From: Bacillota bacterium
Lineage (GTDB): Bacteria; Bacillota; Sulfobacillia; JAJYWN01; JAJZPE01
Assembly (NCBI GenBank): GCA_021787335.1
Contig: JAJYMC010000028.1
Location: forward strand, 1-41,394
Length of the DNA: 41,394 bases
Reading direction: 5' to 3'
In this document: positions 8,568 to 17,022 of the stretch, piece after piece
How positions within the stretch are numbered: position 1 is the stretch's first letter
Layout: each line of letters begins with the position of its first letter
Position numbers and translations under genes: made by a program
Notes under the pieces: generated by a model
The model's database searches: none
What the model saw: the letters and a program-made list of their open reading frames with translations, nothing else
Told to the model about the DNA's origin: nothing

Positions 8568-9542
8568 ATGTCGCCGAGCGCAGCAACCGCAGACAGGATC
8601 CAGTCCAATCCCGGGGCCGGTGGGGCATCCCCAGTGGCCGTTTGGGTCCGGGCCGTCCGGGCTCCGTTCTTCACCGCCGCGGCCGTGCCCGTCTTCGTCG
8701 GTACGGCGGCGGCCTGGGCCCTGGCCCGCCGCTTCGACCTGTTCCTCTTCCTCGTCACCACGGTCGGCGCCATCCTCGCCCACGCCGGCGCCAATATGGC
8801 CAACGACTACTTCGACCACATCAGCGGCAATGACCCCATCAACCGTCACCGCACCGTCTTCAACGGCGGGACCGGGGTCATCGTCGACGGGTTGCTCACC
8901 GCCAAGCAGGTCTACCGCGCCGCCATGCTGTGCTTCGGCCTGGGCGGCCTGATTGGCCTGTACCTGGCCTGGCGCACCGGCCCGGCGGTCGTCGTCCTGA
9001 TGATCCTCGGCTTCCTCATCGGCTACTTCTACACCGGCGATCCCGTCCGCGCGGCCTATCGCGGCTTCGGCGAGCCCATCCTGGGGATGGCCTTCGGGCC
9101 CCTGCTCGGCCTGGGCGCCTACGTCGTTCAGACCGGGGTGGCCGACCCAGTCGGCTTCATCGTCACCGTGCCCATCGGCTTCCTCGTCACGGCCATCCTC
9201 TACGCCAATCAGTTCCCCGATTACGAAGCCGACGCCGCGGCCAACAAGCGCAACCTGGTCGTCCGGCTGGGCACGAAGGGCGCGGTCCCGGGCTACAACA
9301 TCCTGATGGCCGGTAATTACCTCTGGATCCTGCTCCTGCCCCTCTGGCCCGGCCTGCCGGCCACGGTCTGGCTCGGTCTCTTGACCCTGCCCCTGGCAAT
9401 GAAGGCCGCGTCGATCCTCAAGGTCAAGCACGACGACCCGCCGGCCCTTGTCCCCGTGTCGGCCATGACCATCCAGGTCCATCTCTTCACCGGCCTCCTG
9501 ATGGTGGCTGGGCTGCTACTCAATCGTGGGGTCTTCAGGTGA
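8568..9542 (+). CDS. menA: UbiA-family prenyltransferase, probable MenA
   Basis: A membrane prenyltransferase of 324 residues with about eight or nine hydrophobic helices. It would attach a polyprenyl chain to 1,4-dihydroxy-2-naphthoate to give demethylmenaquinone. The first Asp-rich motif appears as NMANDYFDH, and the second as NQFPDYEADAAANKRNL, as in MenA. AAGGAGG precedes the ATG. Its stop overlaps the GTG of the MenG gene by four bases, which supports MenA over other UbiA enzymes. Other menaquinone genes are not in the window. Confidence 0.82.
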   Translation: MSPSAATADRIQSNPGAGGASPVAVWVRAVRAPFFTAAAVPVFVGTAAAWALARRFDLFLFLVTTVGAILAHAGANMANDYFDHISGNDPINRHRTVFNGGTGVIVDGLLTAKQVYRAAMLCFGLGGLIGLYLAWRTGPAVVVLMILGFLIGYFYTGDPVRAAYRGFGEPILGMAFGPLLGLGAYVVQTGVADPVGFIVTVPIGFLVTAILYANQFPDYEADAAANKRNLVVRLGTKGAVPGYNILMAGNYLWILLLPLWPGLPATVWLGLLTLPLAMKAASILKVKHDDPPALVPVSAMTIQVHLFTGLLMVAGLLLNRGVFR

Positions 9543-10294
9543 CCCGGGAGCAGGATTACAGCGGCAAGGAACTATACGTCCATAACCTCTTCGCTGCCAT
9601 CGCCCACCACTACGACGTCATGAACATGGTCATGAGCGCCGGTATGCTGCGTCTTTGGCAGCGGGCTTTCGCCGGGCGGACCGGGCTTCAGCCCGGTGGA
9701 CGTGCCCTCGACGTCGCCGCCGGCACCGCCGAGCTGTCGCTGGTCCTGGCCAGGCAGGCCGGGCCGACCGGCCAGGTCACCGGGATCGATTTCTCCGCCG
9801 AGATGCTCGAGGTCGGCCGGGAGAAGGTCGACGCCATCCGGGCCCGCCGCGGCGGAGACCGCATGGCCCCAATCAGCCTCGTCGAAGGGAACGCCCTGTC
9901 GCTCCCGTTCGCCGACGGCACCTTTGACTGCGCGGCGTCCGGCTTCGCCCTCCGCAACGTCAAGGACATCCCCAAGGCCATCAGCGAGATGGCCCGGGTC
10001 GTCAAGCCCGGCGGCCGTGTGGTCGTGCTCGAACTGTCCAAGCCGTCGAACCCGCTCATCCGCGAACCCTACTTCCTCTACTTCAACCACATCGTTCCCA
10101 TCCTTGGCTGGATCATCGACCCGAAGACCGAGCGCAAGCTGCGGGCCTATGGCTGGCTACCGAAGTCCCTCATCCCGTTGCCGAGCCAGAAGGGGCTGGC
10201 CGACATCTTCCGCCAGGCCGGCCTGGTCGACGTCGGGTTCCAGGGCCTGACCGCCGGCGTCGTCAGCGTCCACTACGGCATCAAGCCCAGCTGA
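9539..10294 (+). CDS. menG: demethylmenaquinone methyltransferase MenG/UbiE
   Basis: A 251-residue SAM-dependent class I methyltransferase that would methylate demethylmenaquinone in the last step of menaquinone synthesis. The SAM-binding motif is seen as ALDVAAGTAELSLVLA, with TGIDFSAEML after it, and the family signatures are FDCAASGFALRNVKD and ARVVKPGGRVVVLELSKP. GTG 9539 overlaps the menA stop, implying translational coupling. The N-terminal KELYVHNLFAAIAHHYDVMN is typical of UbiE/MenG. Confidence 0.92.
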   Translation: MTREQDYSGKELYVHNLFAAIAHHYDVMNMVMSAGMLRLWQRAFAGRTGLQPGGRALDVAAGTAELSLVLARQAGPTGQVTGIDFSAEMLEVGREKVDAIRARRGGDRMAPISLVEGNALSLPFADGTFDCAASGFALRNVKDIPKAISEMARVVKPGGRVVVLELSKPSNPLIREPYFLYFNHIVPILGWIIDPKTERKLRAYGWLPKSLIPLPSQKGLADIFRQAGLVDVGFQGLTAGVVSVHYGIKPS

Positions 10295-10598
10295 GCCGGG
10301 GCGCCCTCGGGGCGAGCCCCGCTAAGCGCGGCTCAGAGCCTCGCCAGCGCTCATCCGCCAAGCATCCACACCGCCGCGTCCTGTAGGGCGCGGCGTTCCC
10401 ATGCCGGTATCCACTGGGAAACCCTGGGCACATTAAGAAAAATATGCGTAAACTTTCCGAGGCCCGGCAGGAACCCAAAGCGGCGCCGGAGAACCGCAGA
10501 GCTGTACTTCAAGGTACAAACGCCCACCTAATCGACCGTCCCAGCGGCCGTCCAAGCCGACCGACCGGCCCATCCACCCAACGAACGGGAGCGGTCCA
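10295..10598 (+). other. 304-base non-coding leader upstream of hemA
   Basis: No gene is seen. It begins with GC-rich menG downstream sequence and contains an AT-rich patch near 10431-10455. It then holds a GGCAGGA-N17-AGAA element (10466-10493) that resembles one at 24985-25011, followed by the inverted repeat TGTAC-N6-GTACA (10503-10518). No convincing promoter boxes with 16-18-base spacing were found. GGGAG near 10587 is the hemA ribosome binding site. Confidence 0.5.
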
Positions 10599-11909
10599 GT
10601 GAGCCTCGTCTGCGTCGGACTGAACCACAAAACGGCCCCCGTCGAGGTCCGTGAGCGACTGGCTTTCGCCGACCCCGGCCAAGCCTCGGCCGCCCTGGCC
10701 AGAGTGCCAGGCGTGGTCGAGGCTATCGTGGTTTCGACCTGCAATCGCGCCGAGCTCTACGCCAACGTGGACCTCCGCGGCGCCGTCGGCATTGCCGTCG
10801 ATGCGGGCGCCGCCGCCCGCGGCCTCATCGCCGGCTTCCTGTCGGCCTATCTGGGCGTCCCGGCCGACCTCTTCCGCGAACACCTCTACGTGCACGAGGA
10901 CATCGAGGCGGTCAGCCACCTCTTCAGCGTCGGCGCCGGCCTGGACTCGATGATCCTCGGCGAGACGCAGATCCTCGGCCAGATCAAGGACTGCTACCTG
11001 GCGGCCAAGGAGAAGGGGGCCACCGGCAAGGTCCTCTCCGAGATGTTCGAGCGGGCCCTGCGCACCGGCAAACGCGGCCACTCGGAGACGGGCATCAGCC
11101 AGAACGCGGTCTCCGTCAGCTACGCCGCCGTCGAGCTGGCCCGCAAGGTCTTCCACAGCCTCGAGGGCCGCCGGACCCTGATCATCGGCGCCGGCAAGAT
11201 GAGCGAGCTCGTGGCCAAGGACCTTGAGGGCGACGGCCTGCACCAGGTGGTCGTCGCCAACCGGACCTTCGAGCGGGCCGAGGAGATGGCCGCCCGCTTC
11301 GGCGGCCGCGCCGCCCGGTTCGACGAGGTCCCCGCCCACCTGGCCCTGGCCGACGTGGTCATCAGCTCGACCAGCGCCCCCGGCTTCGTCCTGACCCCGG
11401 AGATGGTCCGGGCGGCGATGCGCCAGCGCCGCGCCCGCCCGCTGTTCCTCATCGACATCGCCGTCCCGCGGGACATCGACCCGGCCTGCGGCCACATCGA
11501 GAACGTCTTCCTCTATGACATCGACGACCTCCAGGCCGTCGTCGAGGCCAACCTGGAGGAGCGCCGCCGCGAGGCCAAGAAGGTCGAGCGCATCGTGGAC
11601 GAGGAGGTCCGGTCCTTCGACGCCTGGCTGGGCTCCCTCGATGCGGTCCCGCTCATCAGACTGCTGCGGGCCAAGGCCGAGACCATCCGCCGGGCCGAGC
11701 TGGAGAAGGCCCTGGCGAAGCTGCCGGGCCTCGACGAGAAGGAGCGGGCGGTGGTCGAGGCGATGTCCTCGCTGATCATCAACAAGCTCCTCAACGACCC
11801 GACGCTGAAGCTAAAGGAACTGGCCACATCCGCGGAGGGCAAGCTCTACCTGCGGGCGGCCAGTGAACTTTTCAACCTGAAACCGGGCGAGGAGGGCGAG
11901 CGCCGGTGA
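10599..11909 (+). CDS. hemA: glutamyl-tRNA reductase HemA
   Basis: Reduces glutamyl-tRNA to glutamate-1-semialdehyde, the committed step of C5-pathway tetrapyrrole synthesis. The 436 residues show the N-terminal GLNHKTAPVEVRE motif, the thioester Cys48 in STCNRAE, the signature GETQILGQIK and a NADPH-binding Rossmann motif GAGKMSELVAKDL, then a C-terminal dimerisation helix. GTG 10599 follows GGGAG. It heads a six-gene tetrapyrrole operon; its stop overlaps the ccsA start. hemL is not in the window. Confidence 0.95.
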   Translation: MSLVCVGLNHKTAPVEVRERLAFADPGQASAALARVPGVVEAIVVSTCNRAELYANVDLRGAVGIAVDAGAAARGLIAGFLSAYLGVPADLFREHLYVHEDIEAVSHLFSVGAGLDSMILGETQILGQIKDCYLAAKEKGATGKVLSEMFERALRTGKRGHSETGISQNAVSVSYAAVELARKVFHSLEGRRTLIIGAGKMSELVAKDLEGDGLHQVVVANRTFERAEEMAARFGGRAARFDEVPAHLALADVVISSTSAPGFVLTPEMVRAAMRQRRARPLFLIDIAVPRDIDPACGHIENVFLYDIDDLQAVVEANLEERRREAKKVERIVDEEVRSFDAWLGSLDAVPLIRLLRAKAETIRRAELEKALAKLPGLDEKERAVVEAMSSLIINKLLNDPTLKLKELATSAEGKLYLRAASELFNLKPGEEGERR

Positions 11910-12724
11910 ACCACGTCAGCGCCGTGCTTTACGTCCTGACCCTGGCCCTCTATGCCGCGGCGGCCGCGGCCTACTTCGGTTTCCTCTACTTCCGGCACTG
12001 GGAGCGCGGGGCGCGCTGGCTCGGCCGGGCCGCCCTCATCGCCCACACCCTGACCCTCGGCTTCCGGGTCGTCGAGTCGGGGCGCCCGCCCTTCGTCTAC
12101 CTGTTCGAAGCGACCCTCTTCTTCACGTGGCTCCTGATGGTCAACTTCACCCTCTTGGAGTCGCTCATCGGGCTCAAGGTCGCCGGGGTCTTCGTCACCC
12201 CGATCACCTTCGTGATTCTCTTCAGCGCGGCGGCCATGCCCCGCGAGGCCTCGGTAATCGACCCGACCCTGGCCGGGTCCTGGGTGGCCGTCCACCTGTC
12301 CCTGTCCATCCTCGGCTACGCCGCCTTCACCATGGCCTTCATCCTCTCCGTGATGTACCTCCTGCAGGAACAGCAGCTTCGGGCCAAGGCCTTCAGCGTC
12401 CTCTTCCGCCGCCTGCCGGCTCTGGACGTGCTGGACACCTGGAGCCACCGGCTGGTGGCGATCGGCTTCGCCCTTCTGACCCTGGGCATCATCAGCGGCT
12501 CCATCTGGGCCGGCTACGCCTGGGGGAGCCACTGGTCCTGGGACCCCAAGGAGACCTGGTCGGTCATCACCTGGGCCGTCTACGGCACCTACCTGCTCCT
12601 GCGGGCCCGCTTCGGCTGGCACGGGCGGAAGGCGGCCTATCTGGCGATGGTCGGCTACGTGGCCGTGCTGGTCAACTTCTTCGTCGTCAACCTGTTCCTC
12701 AACAGCCTCCACCGGCGGCTCTGA
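11906..12724 (+). CDS. ccsA: CcsA/ResC-HemX-like cytochrome c assembly protein
   Basis: A 272-residue membrane protein with about eight hydrophobic helices in the cytochrome c assembly family. The heme-handling WWD-type motif is present as WGSHWSWDPKETWS, near residues 208-221. Members either deliver heme for c-type cytochromes (CcsA/ResC) or act as HemX, which lowers HemA levels in Bacillus; the position between hemA and the next hem genes is that of hemX. The intact WWD motif favours heme handling. GTG 11906 overlaps the hemA stop (GTGA). No ResB/Ccs1 partner is in the window. Confidence 0.8.
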   Translation: MNHVSAVLYVLTLALYAAAAAAYFGFLYFRHWERGARWLGRAALIAHTLTLGFRVVESGRPPFVYLFEATLFFTWLLMVNFTLLESLIGLKVAGVFVTPITFVILFSAAAMPREASVIDPTLAGSWVAVHLSLSILGYAAFTMAFILSVMYLLQEQQLRAKAFSVLFRRLPALDVLDTWSHRLVAIGFALLTLGIISGSIWAGYAWGSHWSWDPKETWSVITWAVYGTYLLLRARFGWHGRKAAYLAMVGYVAVLVNFFVVNLFLNSLHRRL

Positions 12725-12782
12725 TGCCCGCCGGCAAAGGCCGCGTGGGCGATCGCCAGCATCACCAGGGAGGAGGACCGGC

Positions 12783-13430
12783 ATGCCTGAGTACTATCCG
12801 ATAAGCCTGGCCGTGGCCGGCCGCCCCTGCCTGGTCGTGGGGGGCGGGACGGTGGCCGCCCGCAAGGTGGACGCACTGCTCGAAGCCGGGGCCGCGGTGA
12901 CCGTGGTCGCCCCGGAGGTCTCGCCGGAACTGGCCGCGCTCGCGGCTGCCGGCCGGGTGAGCTTGGAGCGACGCCCCTTCGCCCCGTCCGACCTCGACGG
13001 CTGCTTCGTGGCCGTGGCCGCCACCGACGACCAATCGGTGAACCGAGCCGTCTCGGCCGCCGCCCGGGAGCGCCGGGTGCTCATCAACGTGGTCGATGAC
13101 GCGTCCCTGTCCGATTTCATCGTCCCGGCCGTCGTCCGCCGCGGCAGCCTGTGCCTCGCGGTGACCACCGACGGCAAGAGCCCGCTCTTCTCGCGCCGCA
13201 TCCGCGAGCGCCTCGAGGCCACCTTCGGGCCGGAGTACGGGCAGTTCCTGGATTGGCTGGGAGAAGCACGGGAGACAATAAAACGGCAAGAGCCGGCTGA
13301 GGCCCGTCGCCGGGCCATCTTCGCCGCGATGGTCGACTCGGGGGTCCTCGACCTCCTCCGGGAAGGCCGGGTCGCCGAAGCCCGCGACGAGTTCGAACGG
13401 CTCCTCCGTGGATCAACGGAGCAGAGATGA
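12783..13430 (+). CDS. sirC: precorrin-2 dehydrogenase / siroheme synthase N-domain
   Basis: A 215-residue NAD-dependent dehydrogenase of the CysG N-domain/MET8/SirC family that oxidises precorrin-2 to sirohydrochlorin; some members also insert iron. The Rossmann motif is VVGGGTVAARKVDALLEAG and the family signature is VVDDASLSDFIVPAVVRRG followed by TTDGKSPLFSRRIRERLE. AGGGAGGAGG precedes the ATG. Its stop overlaps the next gene (ATGA), and the methyltransferase that supplies its substrate is in that fusion protein. Whether it is also the ferrochelatase cannot be told; no separate SirB is in the window. Confidence 0.88.
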   Translation: MPEYYPISLAVAGRPCLVVGGGTVAARKVDALLEAGAAVTVVAPEVSPELAALAAAGRVSLERRPFAPSDLDGCFVAVAATDDQSVNRAVSAAARERRVLINVVDDASLSDFIVPAVVRRGSLCLAVTTDGKSPLFSRRIRERLEATFGPEYGQFLDWLGEARETIKRQEPAEARRRAIFAAMVDSGVLDLLREGRVAEARDEFERLLRGSTEQR

Positions 13431-15976
13431 TGGACAAACCACGCCCCAACGAAACCCGCGCCACCAACCCGCCGGCCGTGGTCCGCGTCGGCTCACGCGA
13501 GAGCGCGCTGGCGATGAAGCAGACCGAGTGGGTCGTCGCCCGCCTGAGCCAGGCCCATCCGAGGACGCGCTTCGAGATCGTCGGCATCAAGACCAAGGGC
13601 GACAAGATCCTCGACGTATCCCTGGCCAAGATCGGCGGCAAGGGTCTCTTCACCAAGGAGATCGAGGCCGCGCTCCTCGAGCGCCGGATCGACCTCGCCG
13701 TGCACAGCCTCAAGGACGTCCCGACGGTCCTCCCCGAGGGCCTGACCCTCCTGGCCATCACTGAGCGCGAGGACCCGCGCGACGCGCTGGTCAGCCCGCG
13801 CGGTTATACGCTGGTCACCCTGCCGCGCTCGGCCAGGCTCGGCACCTCCAGCCTGCGGCGGGCGGCGCAGATCAAGCACTACCGGCCGGACCTCGAGATC
13901 GTCTCCGTCCGCGGCAACCTGGCCACGCGGATGAAGAAGATGGAGGAGGAGGGGCTCGACGGACTGGTCCTCGCGGCCGCCGGGCTCCACCGCCTGGGCT
14001 GGGGCGATAGTATCGCCGAACGCCTGCCGGAGGCGGTCTGCCTCCCGGCCGTCGGCCAGGGCGCGCTGGCCATCGAGGGTCGCGCCGGCGACTCGGCCAT
14101 CGCCGGGCTGGTGGGCGTCCTGAACGACGCGGCCACGGCCAACGCCGTCGCCGCCGAGCGCAGCTTCCTCCGGAAGCTCGGGGGCGGGTGCCAGGTGCCC
14201 ATCGGCGCGCTGGCCCGCTGCGCCGATGGGCGAGTCCGCATCGCCGGGATTGTCACCGACCTCGATGGCGTGGAGATCGTCCGTGGCGAGAAGGAGGGCC
14301 CCATCGAGAAGGCTGAGTCTGTGGGGGCCGAGCTGGCCGCCGAACTGCTCGCTCACGGGGCCCGTGGCATCCTGGCCCGGGTCGAGGCGGCCACGCCGAC
14401 CGCCCCATCTCCCGCCCCATCCAAGGGCCTCGTCTACCTCATCGGCGCGGGCCCGGGTGATCCGGGCCTCCTCACCGTCAAGGGCCGCGAGTGTCTCGAG
14501 AAGGCCGAGGTCATCGTCTTCGACCGCCTCGTCAACCCGCGCCTCCTGCGGTACTGCCGGCCCGACGCCGAGTACATCTACGTAGGCAAGGGCCCCGACC
14601 GTCACACCCTTCGCCAGGAGGAGATCAACCAGGTGCTCGTGGAGAAGGCGGCCGAGGGCCGCATCGTCGCCCGCCTCAAGGGCGGCGACCCGTTCGTCTT
14701 CGGCCGCGGCGGGGAGGAGGCCGAGGAGCTGCGAGCTCACGGCCTGCGTTTCGAGGTCGTGCCCGGGGTCACGTCGGCCATCGCCGTCCCGGCCTACGCC
14801 GGCATCCCGGTGACCCACCGCGACTTCACCTCGTCCCTGACCATCGTCACCGGCCACGAGGACCCCGAGAAGGACGACTCGGCCATCGACTGGCGCGCCC
14901 TCGGCTCGGGCGTCGGCACGCTCATCTTCCTGATGGGGACGCGCAACCTGCCGACCATCGCCCGCAACCTGATGGCCAACGGCCGTCTGCCGGAGACCCC
15001 GGCGGCCGTCATCCGCTGGGGCACCTGGCCCGGCCAGCGCACCGTGACCGCGCCGCTCTCCGACATCGCCGCCGCCGTCGAGCGGGCCGGAATCACCAAC
15101 CCGGCCATCATCATCGTCGGCCAGGTGGTCGCCCTCCGCGACCAGCTGTCGTGGTTCGAGAACCGGCCGCTCTTCGGGCGCCGCATCCTGACCACCCGCA
15201 CGCGGACTCAGGCCAGCGCCCTCACGGACGGCCTGGCCGCCCTCGGGGCCGACGTCGTCGAGTACCCGCTCATCGCCATCGTCCCGCCGTCCGATTTCGG
15301 GAGCCTCGACCGGGCCCTGGCCGCCCTCGACGAGCACATCTTCGACTGGCTCGTCTTCAGCAGCCAGAACGGGGTCGACGCTTTCTTTGACCGGCTGCTC
15401 TCGACCGGTCGCGACATCCGCCTCCTGGCCGGGGTCAAGCTCTGCGCCGTCGGTCCGGCCACCGCCGAGAACCTGTCGCGGCGCGGTCTCCACGTCGACC
15501 TCGTCCCCGAGGAGTACAACGCCGACGGCGTCCTGGCCGCCATGCTCAAGGAGACCGAGTACGTGGGCCGCCGCGTCCTGGTCGCCCGGGCCGAGGAGGG
15601 CCGCGACGTCCTCATCGACGGGCTGCGCAAGGCCGGCCGCGACGTCGGCGTCGCCGTCGTCTACCGCACCGTGCCGACCGGCGCCGAACCCGGCTCCCTG
15701 CCGGCGTGGCTCAGACCCCTGCCGGAACTGCTTCGCGAGGAACGCCCCGACCTTATCACCTTCACCAGTTCATCGACGGTCAGGAACTTCGTCGACCTCA
15801 TCCCGCCGGAGGACCTCAAAGGCCTCCTGGACGGCGTGGCCGTCGCCTGCATCGGGCCGGTGACCGCGCAGACGGCTACGGCCTGCGGGCTGCGGGTCGA
15901 CGCGATGCCGGCCCAGGCGACCATCCCCGACCTCATCGAGGCCGTGGTCGGCCACTTCGGACGTCGGAAGGAGTGA
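13427..15976 (+). CDS. hemC-cobA-hemD: HemC-CobA-HemD triple fusion
   Basis: One continuous 849-residue frame with three enzymes in pathway-relevant order. Residues 1-320 are porphobilinogen deaminase (HemC), with [15 protein letters not shown], catalytic [11 protein letters not shown] and the dipyrromethane-cofactor Cys255 in [11 protein letters not shown] Pro/Ala-rich linker (about 322-332) leads to uroporphyrinogen-III C-methyltransferase (334-580), with [33 protein letters not shown] and [10 protein letters not shown]. Uroporphyrinogen-III synthase (HemD, about 585-845) follows, with [25 protein letters not shown] and [12 protein letters not shown]. The protein would carry porphobilinogen to precorrin-2 without release. 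ATG overlaps the sirC stop and hemB follows after five bases. Confidence 0.95.
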   Translation: MMDKPRPNETRATNPPAVVRVGSRESALAMKQTEWVVARLSQAHPRTRFEIVGIKTKGDKILDVSLAKIGGKGLFTKEIEAALLERRIDLAVHSLKDVPTVLPEGLTLLAITEREDPRDALVSPRGYTLVTLPRSARLGTSSLRRAAQIKHYRPDLEIVSVRGNLATRMKKMEEEGLDGLVLAAAGLHRLGWGDSIAERLPEAVCLPAVGQGALAIEGRAGDSAIAGLVGVLNDAATANAVAAERSFLRKLGGGCQVPIGALARCADGRVRIAGIVTDLDGVEIVRGEKEGPIEKAESVGAELAAELLAHGARGILARVEAATPTAPSPAPSKGLVYLIGAGPGDPGLLTVKGRECLEKAEVIVFDRLVNPRLLRYCRPDAEYIYVGKGPDRHTLRQEEINQVLVEKAAEGRIVARLKGGDPFVFGRGGEEAEELRAHGLRFEVVPGVTSAIAVPAYAGIPVTHRDFTSSLTIVTGHEDPEKDDSAIDWRALGSGVGTLIFLMGTRNLPTIARNLMANGRLPETPAAVIRWGTWPGQRTVTAPLSDIAAAVERAGITNPAIIIVGQVVALRDQLSWFENRPLFGRRILTTRTRTQASALTDGLAALGADVVEYPLIAIVPPSDFGSLDRALAALDEHIFDWLVFSSQNGVDAFFDRLLSTGRDIRLLAGVKLCAVGPATAENLSRRGLHVDLVPEEYNADGVLAAMLKETEYVGRRVLVARAEEGRDVLIDGLRKAGRDVGVAVVYRTVPTGAEPGSLPAWLRPLPELLREERPDLITFTSSSTVRNFVDLIPPEDLKGLLDGVAVACIGPVTAQTATACGLRVDAMPAQATIPDLIEAVVGHFGRRKE

Positions 15977-15981
15977 CCCGA

Positions 15982-16956
15982 ATGGCTTTCCCAATCACCC
16001 GGATGCGCCGGCTGCGGTCCAGCGAGACCATCCGCCGGATGGTCCGGGAGACGACCCTCGCCCCGGATGACTTCATCTACCCGCTCTTCGTGACCCACGG
16101 CCGCGGCGTCCGCAAGGAGATCGGCTCGATGCCCGGTGTCTTCAACCTGTCCATCGACGAGATGGTCAAGGAACTCGGCGAGGTCCACAGCCTGGGCATC
16201 CCGGGGATCATCCTCTTCGGCCTGCCCGAGACCAAGGACGCCATCGGGTCCGAGGCCTACGACGACGAAGGGGTCGTCCAGCAGGCCATCCGGGCGGCCA
16301 AGGACCGCTACCCGGACCTGGTCGTGGTGACCGACGTCTGCCTCTGTGAGTACACCGACCACGGCCACTGCGGCATCGTCCAGGGGTCGCGCGTCCTCAA
16401 CGACCCCACCCTCGAACTCCTGGCCAAGACGGCCCTGTCGCACGCCGTGGCCGGGGCCGACATCGTCGCCCCGTCGGACATGATGGACGGCCGAGTCGGC
16501 GCCATCCGCAAGGTCCTCGACGAGGAGGGCTACGAGAACACGGTCATCATGGCCTACTCGGCCAAGTACGCCTCGGGCTTCTACGGGCCGTTCCGCGAGG
16601 CCGCCGACTCGACGCCGAAGTTCGGCGACCGGCGGGCCTACCAGATGGACCCGCCCAACGCCCGCGAGGCCCTGCGCGAGGTGGCCCTCGACATCGAGGA
16701 GGGGGCCGACATCGTCATGGTCAAGCCGGCCCTGGCCTACCTGGACATCATCCACGCCGTCCGGGACCGCTTCGACCTGCCCCTGGCGGCCTACAACGTC
16801 AGCGGTGAGTACGCCATGATCAAGGCCGCCGTCGACCGCGGCTGGCTCGACGAGAGGCGCGTGGTGACGGAATCCCTGACCGCCATCCGCCGGGCCGGCG
16901 CCGACCTGATTCTGACCTATTTCGCCAAGGACATGGCCCGCTGGTTGGCCGAATGA
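15982..16956 (+). CDS. hemB: porphobilinogen synthase HemB
   Basis: Condenses two 5-aminolevulinate molecules to porphobilinogen. The 324-residue protein has both Schiff-base lysines (Lys195 in [13 protein letters not shown] and Lys248 in [11 protein letters not shown]). It also has the Cys-rich Zn site [14 protein letters not shown], so it belongs to the Zn-dependent class. GGAAGGAG lies just before ATG 15982; longer in-frame starts upstream would overlap the HemD domain and are not supported. It is fifth in the hem operon. Confidence 0.95.
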   Translation: MAFPITRMRRLRSSETIRRMVRETTLAPDDFIYPLFVTHGRGVRKEIGSMPGVFNLSIDEMVKELGEVHSLGIPGIILFGLPETKDAIGSEAYDDEGVVQQAIRAAKDRYPDLVVVTDVCLCEYTDHGHCGIVQGSRVLNDPTLELLAKTALSHAVAGADIVAPSDMMDGRVGAIRKVLDEEGYENTVIMAYSAKYASGFYGPFREAADSTPKFGDRRAYQMDPPNAREALREVALDIEEGADIVMVKPALAYLDIIHAVRDRFDLPLAAYNVSGEYAMIKAAVDRGWLDERRVVTESLTAIRRAGADLILTYFAKDMARWLAE

Positions 16957-17022
16957 GCCTCGATCCGGGATGGTCGGTTCTACCAGCGGATTGAGAAATT
17001 TAGAATAAGGGAAGGAAAACTC

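Noticed and set aside
13493-15493. 666-codon minus-strand frame opposite the hemC-cobA-hemD fusion
   Set aside because: Antisense shadow; the plus strand has unmistakable catalytic motifs for three enzymes.
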